64,000 nt of DNA from Pseudomonas antarctica. GTDB lineage: Bacteria > Pseudomonadota > Gammaproteobacteria > Pseudomonadales > Pseudomonadaceae. The translations under genes were made by a program, and so were the position numbers. Below are positions 59,720 to 64,000 of this stretch, one piece after another. Location: contig NZ_CP015600.1 of the NCBI RefSeq assembly GCF_001647715.1, positions 1,984,001-2,048,000 of the forward strand, in the 5' to 3' direction. Numbering within the stretch: position 1 is the stretch's first letter; each line of letters begins with the position of its first letter. The notes under the pieces were generated by a model. The model ran no database searches and was not told the DNA's origin. It worked only from the letters and a program-made list of their open reading frames with translations.

Positions 59720-60631
59720 ATGGATTTCAGTTTTCGCCATGTAGAAGTATTCTGGGCGGTAATGACCACAGGCAGTGCGACAGCTGCCGCTGCACTTCTG
59801 CATACCTCGCAGCCCACCATCAGCCGAGAGCTCAGCCGGTTCGAAACGCTGACCCAGTTGACGTTGTTCAAGCGCGCGGGTGCAAAGTTGATCCCGACCG
59901 AGCATGGTCTGATGCTGTTCGATGAAGTTCAACGCAGCTATGTCGGGCTGGCCCGTGTGAAAAATGCCGTCGAGGCCATCAGGCATTTTCGGCAAGGGCA
60001 AATTTCGTTGACGTGTATTCCGGCTTTCTCAAATGCTCTGTTACCGCAGGCCTGCCAGGATTTCTGCAGTAAATTTCCGGGCGTGAGCATTAACATCACG
60101 CCGCAGGAGTCGCCCGCGCTCGAGGAGTCGCTGACTGCTCAGCGTTATCACCTGGGGTTGACTGAAACCCTGGAAACACCTCCGGGAACCTACGTCGAAA
60201 CACTCTTAAACCTCGACGTGGTGTGTGTCTTGCCGTCTGATCACGAGTTGAATGCGAAAACCGTCCTCACACCACAAGACTTCGAGGGGCAAAACTTTGT
60301 TTACCTTGCAGCGGATGATCCCTACAGAATCAAAACCGACGCTATCTTTCAGCAGTCAGGCATTGAAAGGCGCCTGGCGGTAGAGACGCATAACGCGAGC
60401 GCTGTGTGTGCGACCGTCAACCTGGGAGTCGGCGTTGCCATCGTGAACCCGCTCACAGCCCTCGACTATGTTGGCCGGGGTTTGCAGATCCGTCGCTTTT
60501 CCCACTCAATTTCTTACTGTGTAAGCGTCGTACGGCCGTTGCATCGCCCCGAATCGTCTACCGTGGAGCAATTTGTTGATGTTCTACGAAGCAATTGCCA
60601 GCAGATAAGCGCTCGCTTGGGAAATCTCTGA
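59720..60631 (+). CDS. lysR: LysR-type regulator of lysA
   Basis: A 303-residue LysR-family regulator. The start MDFSFRHVEVFWAVMTTGSA and the helix-turn-helix ATAAAALLHTSQPTISRELS are LysR-like. The effector domain carries FSNALLPQACQDFCSKFPGV and the SAVCATVNLGVGVAIVNPLTA segment. The ATG at 59720 is preferred over an upstream frame to 59606. Divergent placement from lysA suggests it activates that gene in response to diaminopimelate, as E. coli LysR does. The pair may be transferred. Confidence 0.88.
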   Translation: MDFSFRHVEVFWAVMTTGSATAAAALLHTSQPTISRELSRFETLTQLTLFKRAGAKLIPTEHGLMLFDEVQRSYVGLARVKNAVEAIRHFRQGQISLTCIPAFSNALLPQACQDFCSKFPGVSINITPQESPALEESLTAQRYHLGLTETLETPPGTYVETLLNLDVVCVLPSDHELNAKTVLTPQDFEGQNFVYLAADDPYRIKTDAIFQQSGIERRLAVETHNASAVCATVNLGVGVAIVNPLTALDYVGRGLQIRRFSHSISYCVSVVRPLHRPESSTVEQFVDVLRSNCQQISARLGNL

Positions 60632-60729
60632 AAAAGCCTTTCGAGTCGAGGATTCGTCCGACGCACAACGGTTGAGTCTCGGTGAAACAGATGTCCGTCA
60701 CCGATGGCGAGTTTCCAATTATTACGCTA

Positions 60730-60745
60730 CTGTATGCCCGTACAG
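60730..60745. promoter_or_regulatory. LexA (SOS) box
   Basis: CTGTATGCCCGTACAG fits CTG-N10-CAG exactly, with symmetrical CTGTA/TACAG arms. It lies 22 bases before the GTG of the next gene, where a bound repressor would block its promoter. Confidence 0.78.
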
Positions 60746-60767
60746 TGATTGAGTAGAGGGAACGCCC

Positions 60768-61103
60768 GTGGTGAATGTTGAACAACTGAAAAGCAGCGTC
60801 AATCGCATGTCCGCCGATGTCGTGCGCGACGCGGTGAACGAGCTGCGCCTGGATGGCCTGGTCACGGAAGGCAAGACGCCGTTTAACAAAGTGCATTTCA
60901 ATACCTGCTTCGCCGAAATCGAGGCCTTGTTCCAGCGCGCCGGTTACCACAAGCAGTTGGATGTCGTGGGTTACCAGGGCTTGTTGTACGCGCTTTACGA
61001 TCCTGGCCGTTGGGAAGCGGTGGACGTGCTGCGCTGGCTCAAGGAGTTTACCGACGCCGCCAGTGCCTCGCCGATCCTGCGGGCCGAATTGGCAAAGGCC
61101 TGA
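60768..61103 (+). CDS. Unknown small protein under a LexA box
   Basis: A 111-residue soluble protein that I cannot assign. The start is GTG at 60768 or GTG at 60771, with AGAGGG about seven bases upstream. The sequence is helical, with SSVNRMSADVVRDAVNELRL and a C-terminal LYALYDPGRWEAVDVLRWLK. Its base composition fits the host. The perfect SOS box 22 bases upstream predicts induction by DNA damage. It precedes the pseudouridine synthase gene by 72 bases and may be cotranscribed with it. Confidence 0.75.
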   Translation: MVNVEQLKSSVNRMSADVVRDAVNELRLDGLVTEGKTPFNKVHFNTCFAEIEALFQRAGYHKQLDVVGYQGLLYALYDPGRWEAVDVLRWLKEFTDAASASPILRAELAKA

Positions 61104-61175
61104 GATCCGCCCTAGGCTCAATCCCGCTCCATGCGGGATAATGCCTGCCTGATTTTCCAGGCTTCGAGCATTGTC

Positions 61176-62066
61176 ATGTCCACATCCGGTTTCTCCGCGT
61201 CCCAGCACCAAGCCAGCACGTTGTATTTGCCACCTGGCCCTTGGGCAACCGTGCTGGATTGCCTGTGCGAGCATTTTCCGGCGATCAGTCGTGAACACTG
61301 GCTGGACCGCATCGCCCGAGGCCGTGTGCTCGACATCAACGGCAACCCGATCAGCCTCGGCCTGGCCTACAAGGAAGGCCTGTGCATTTATTACTTCCGT
61401 GAAGTACCGAATGAGAAGGTGATCCCGGTAAAGGAAACCATCCTGTACGCCGACGAACATTTGGTCGTGGCCGACAAGCCGCATTTTCTGCCGGTAACGC
61501 CTGCCGGCGAATACGTCGAGCAGACCCTGTTGCGCCGCCTGATTCGTCGCCTGGATAACCCCGCGCTTGTTCCCTTGCATCGCATCGACCGCCATACGGC
61601 CGGGCTGGTGCTGTTCTCGGCCAACCCGCAAAGCCGTTCGACGTATCAACAGCTATTTCCCACGCGGCGCATCGACAAATTCTACGAAGCTATCGCCCCA
61701 GCCTTGCCGAACCTGACGTTCCCCATGGTGCACAAAAGCCGCCTGGTGGATGGCGAGCCGTTCTTCCGCATGCAGGAAGGGCCGGGCGCCAGCAACACCG
61801 AAACCGCGGTGGAAGTGCGCGAAAAAAATGGCGACCTGTGGCGCTACGGCCTGTTCCCCGTGACCGGCAAGAAGCACCAGCTGCGCGTGCACATGACCGC
61901 GCTGGGGGCGAGTATCTGCAATGACCCGTTCTACCCCGACGTGATCAAGGACGCCGAAGACGACTACGCCAAGCCACTCAAGCTGCTGGCCCAGGGCGTG
62001 CGGTTTATCGACCCGGTCACGGGTGAACAACGCGAGTTCCGCAGCCGGATCAGTCTCGACTGGTAA
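61176..62066 (+). CDS. RluA-family pseudouridine synthase
   Basis: A 296-residue RNA-modifying enzyme that isomerises uridine in rRNA or tRNA. The catalytic Asp is in the motif PLHRIDRHTAGLVLF, and the family's GRKHQIR-type segment appears as TGKKHQLRVHM. The N-terminal 90 residues hold an S4-like region. The ATG at 61176 (MSTSGFSASQ) is preferred; an upstream start at 61131 overlaps a hairpin. The target base cannot be told from the sequence. Confidence 0.9.
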   Translation: MSTSGFSASQHQASTLYLPPGPWATVLDCLCEHFPAISREHWLDRIARGRVLDINGNPISLGLAYKEGLCIYYFREVPNEKVIPVKETILYADEHLVVADKPHFLPVTPAGEYVEQTLLRRLIRRLDNPALVPLHRIDRHTAGLVLFSANPQSRSTYQQLFPTRRIDKFYEAIAPALPNLTFPMVHKSRLVDGEPFFRMQEGPGASNTETAVEVREKNGDLWRYGLFPVTGKKHQLRVHMTALGASICNDPFYPDVIKDAEDDYAKPLKLLAQGVRFIDPVTGEQREFRSRISLDW

Positions 62067-62078
62067 CCCCCGGAAACG

Positions 62079-62105
62079 ACAAGGCCCGCGCGAGGCGGGC
62101 CTTGT
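62079..62105. terminator. Terminator between pseudouridine synthase and lipoprotein genes
   Basis: ACAAGGCCCGC and GCGGGCCTTGT form a perfect 11-bp stem with a five-base loop, between convergent genes. The T-run is short, so it may work as a bidirectional stem-loop without full strength. Confidence 0.75.
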
Positions 62106-62121
62106 TGGCAAACCCTAAGAC

Positions 62122-62343
62122 TTACAGGTCTTTAACGGTGCGAACCTGATCTTTGTTGATGCGGGTCTGCTTGCCGTCAAGTTGTTCGAACTCATAGAAG
62201 CCCGAAGCCTTGTCATATTTAGGGGTGTCGACGGCCTGGATTTCGCGACCGTCATTCAGGGTGATCACTGTAGGCGAGGCGCAACCGGCGAGAGTGGCGA
62301 GGCCCAGTGCAAGCATGAGAGCGGCGATGGTCCGTTGAGTCAT
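62122..62343 (-). CDS. YgdI/YgdR-type small lipoprotein
   Basis: A 73-residue lipoprotein of the DUF903/YgdR family. The signal peptide ends in the lipobox LAGC at about residue 21. The mature part has the SH3-like TLNDGREIQAVDTPKYDKASGFYEFEQLDG pattern typical of the family, ending RTVKDL. Location is the outer or inner membrane; function is unknown. It is followed by a hairpin after its stop. Its spacer to mobA contains the palindrome AAAAGAATTCTTTT (62356-62369). Confidence 0.88.
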   Translation of the reverse strand: MTQRTIAALMLALGLATLAGCASPTVITLNDGREIQAVDTPKYDKASGFYEFEQLDGKQTRINKDQVRTVKDL

Positions 62344-62422
62344 GAGTGTGTCTCCAAAAGAATTCTTTTAAACAGCTGACCTTGTGACGCGCGTGGCGTC
62401 GACAAAGTTCCTTGTGCGAGGT

Positions 62423-63025
62423 TCATTCTGACACGCCGAACCCTGGGTGCAACAGCTCCGGTGTGTTCAGGTTGGCCAGCCGCGGGTCTTGCGCCTGGCA
62501 TTCCAGGCCCACGCCACCCAGTTGCAAGAGGATCTTGCGCGGGCTGCGTTCACCGGCGTCCCATGCCCGTTCTACCTCGGTTTGGAGGCAAGTCGGGATG
62601 ATGCAGATCAAGGGTTCCCAGAATTCGCCCTGACGCACCATCACCGGCAGCAGCGGATTGCGGCGAGCAGTCTCACGCAGGTCAGTGAGTAGTCCCACGT
62701 CTATATTCGGCACGTCACATGGCAGTATCAACACATGCTCATGATGTGCGGCAGCCAAGCCTGCACGGATGCCTGCCAGCGGGCCGGGGAAGTCTGGGTT
62801 GTCGTCGCTCACCAACTGGTCGGCATAGGGCGCGTACCGCTCGTGGTTGCGGTTGCACGAGATAATCAGGTCGTCCGTCAGTGGCCGGGTCAGGCGCTGC
62901 AAGTGCGCGATCAGCGGCTGACCCTGCCATTGCAACAGGCCTTTGTCCTGGCCGCCCATACGTTGGCCACGGCCACCGGCCAGCAGCAGAATCGAACAGG
63001 GCAGGGGCGAAGAATCGAGAGACAT
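62423..63025 (-). CDS. mobA: Molybdenum cofactor guanylyltransferase MobA
   Basis: Attaches GMP to molybdopterin to form the bis-MGD cofactor of molybdoenzymes. The 200-residue nucleotidyltransferase has the GTP-binding start [20 protein letters not shown]. It also has [12 protein letters not shown] and LPCDVPNID. The ATG at 63025 fits; an in-frame extension to 63256 lies in the divergent moaB gene. It is divergent from moaB-moeA, which supply earlier steps of the same pathway. Confidence 0.94.
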   Translation of the reverse strand: MSLDSSPLPCSILLLAGGRGQRMGGQDKGLLQWQGQPLIAHLQRLTRPLTDDLIISCNRNHERYAPYADQLVSDDNPDFPGPLAGIRAGLAAAHHEHVLILPCDVPNIDVGLLTDLRETARRNPLLPVMVRQGEFWEPLICIIPTCLQTEVERAWDAGERSPRKILLQLGGVGLECQAQDPRLANLNTPELLHPGFGVSE

Positions 63026-63101
63026 GGCGGTTCCGCTGCGGCAGGTAAATAGGGCCCTGTGATATAACATCGGGCTGTTCCTTCGACAACCGGACCGAGC
63101 C

Positions 63102-63641
63102 ATGAAAGCCAAGGCTGATGCGCCCTTCGTACCCCTGAATATCGCTGTACTGACCGTCAGCGACACCCGCACCCTGGACACCGACACCTCGGGCCAGGTC
63201 TTCGTCGACCGCCTGACCGCCGCCGGCCACAACCTGGCCGAGCGCGTGCTGCTCAAGGACGACCTCTACAAAATTCGCGCCCAAGTCGCCCACTGGATCG
63301 CCGAAGACGTGGTGCAAGTGGTGCTGATCACCGGTGGCACCGGCTTCACCGGCCGTGACAGCACGCCCGAAGCGGTGAGCTGCCTGCTGGACAAGCAAGT
63401 CGATGGGTTTGGCGAACTGTTCCGCCAGATCTCGGTGGCCGATATCGGCACCTCCACCGTGCAATCGCGCGCCCTGGCCGGCCTGGCCAATGGCACGCTG
63501 GTATGTTGCCTGCCGGGATCGACCAATGCGGTGCGCACGGGCTGGGATGGCATCCTTGCCGAGCAACTGGATAACCGCCATCGCCCGTGCAACTTCGTTC
63601 CCCACCTGAAGCAGGCCGAACCCTGCGAATCCCGTGGATAA
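63102..63641 (+). CDS. moaB: Molybdenum cofactor biosynthesis protein MoaB
   Basis: A 179-residue MogA/MoaB-fold protein that adenylylates molybdopterin. [20 protein letters not shown] opens it, and [20 protein letters not shown] and [18 protein letters not shown] follow. The C-terminus [12 protein letters not shown] is typical of the family. The ATG at 63102 is the family start. Its last bases overlap the moeA GTG, so the two are expressed together. Confidence 0.95.
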   Translation: MKAKADAPFVPLNIAVLTVSDTRTLDTDTSGQVFVDRLTAAGHNLAERVLLKDDLYKIRAQVAHWIAEDVVQVVLITGGTGFTGRDSTPEAVSCLLDKQVDGFGELFRQISVADIGTSTVQSRALAGLANGTLVCCLPGSTNAVRTGWDGILAEQLDNRHRPCNFVPHLKQAEPCESRG

Positions 63642-64000
63642 GCCCGGTAAAACCGGCGCTTTGCTGCCGGTGGAAGACGCGTTGCGCCAACTGCTGGACA
63701 TGGCCGAAGCCGCGCCGATCCGTGAGCAGGACGTGCTGCCTCTGGGCGAGTGCGATGGCCGTGTGCTGGCGCAAGACCTCATCTCCACCCTCGATCTGCC
63801 GCCCTGGCCCAACAGCGCCATGGACGGCTACGCCCTGCGGCTGTCGGACTGGAATGGCGAGCCCTTGCCCGTCAGCCAGCGCATCTTCGCCGGCCAGGCG
63901 CCGCAGCCATTGGCGCAAGGCACTTGCGCGCGCATCTTTACCGGCGCCCCGGTGCCCGAAGGTGCGGACTGTGTAGAGATGCAGGAAAACGCCGTGGTCC
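63634..64000 (+). CDS. moeA: Molybdopterin molybdenumtransferase MoeA, N-terminal part
   Basis: MoeA inserts molybdate into adenylylated molybdopterin. The gene starts with GTG at 63634, overlapping the moaB stop by eight bases, and continues past the window end, so about 122 residues are visible. They contain LISTLDLPPWPNSAMDGYAL and FAGQAPQPLAQGTCARIFTGAPVP, the MoeA N-terminal hallmarks. Completeness cannot be judged. Confidence 0.94.
   Translation, partial: MDKPGKTGALLPVEDALRQLLDMAEAAPIREQDVLPLGECDGRVLAQDLISTLDLPPWPNSAMDGYALRLSDWNGEPLPVSQRIFAGQAPQPLAQGTCARIFTGAPVPEGADCVEMQENAVV

Overview
The window is a high-GC chromosomal segment from a Pseudomonas, most likely the P. fluorescens group. 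Three things point there: OprI and the EarP/EF-P rhamnosylation pair, REP/REPIN repeats built on a GTGGGAG...GCTTGC core, and gene order that I recall (not searched) as matching several blocks of the P. aeruginosa map (mltF2-greB-tesA-oprI; panE-cysB; earP-efp-ohr-ohrR; class II DAHP synthase-deaD; tpm-htpX-msrB-gpx-ospR-sagS; rocS2-rocA2-dgt). No rRNA, tRNA, CRISPR array, prophage or complete insertion sequence was seen.

Layout. 1-4.5 kb: the 5' part of a chemoreceptor gene, tatD, an MltF-type lytic transglycosylase, a DoxX protein and a small unknown gene with a strong promoter and structured leader. 4.5-9.1 kb: a lower-GC accessory-looking block with a GldA/GldF/GldG-like ABC transporter, divergent from an unknown protein with a proline-rich linker and coiled coil. 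9.2-16.3 kb: greB, a YbbA/YbbP-like ABC pair divergent from tesA, an L,D-transpeptidase, oprI and a small acetyltransferase. 16.3-24.7 kb: class I DAHP synthase, a degenerate PilZ protein, a thioredoxin-fold/panE/5'-nucleotidase run, usp, cysB, a GreA/B-fold protein, earP and efp. 24.7-32.5 kb: ohr/ohrR with paired operators, two LysR regulators around a TauE exporter, DUF1127, an AlkX-type glycosylase, class II DAHP synthase and a spermidine-synthase-like protein. 32.5-45.3 kb: enoyl-CoA hydratase, deaD with a hairpin over its start codon, a REP-rich spacer, DODA dioxygenase, tpm, htpX, alaA, msrB, gpx-ospR, sagS, a DUF815 ATPase and free-methionine-sulfoxide reductase. 45.3-57.8 kb: the two-component pair rocS2/rocA2, an orphan receiver, dgt, an EAL protein, the yqjD/yqjE/yqjK-like operon, an ammonium transporter and a Kef-type antiporter. 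57.8-60.7 kb: a lower-GC lysA/lysR pair. 60.7-64 kb: a gene behind a LexA box, an RluA-family pseudouridine synthase, a small lipoprotein, then mobA, moaB and the start of moeA.

Themes. Peroxide and methionine-sulfoxide defence recurs (ohr/ohrR, msrB, gpx/ospR, msrC, thioredoxin- and glutaredoxin-like proteins), with two OhrR-family repressors that appear to use different operators. Surface and envelope signalling recurs too (SagS, RocS2/RocA2, EAL, PilZ, chemoreceptor). The most testable new observations are the perfect 9-bp inverted repeat that pairs the deaD start codon and loops out its ribosome-binding site, the SOS box before an unknown 111-residue protein, the OhrR-like operator in front of gpx-ospR, and the uncharacterised Gld-like ABC system with its divergent coiled-coil neighbour.
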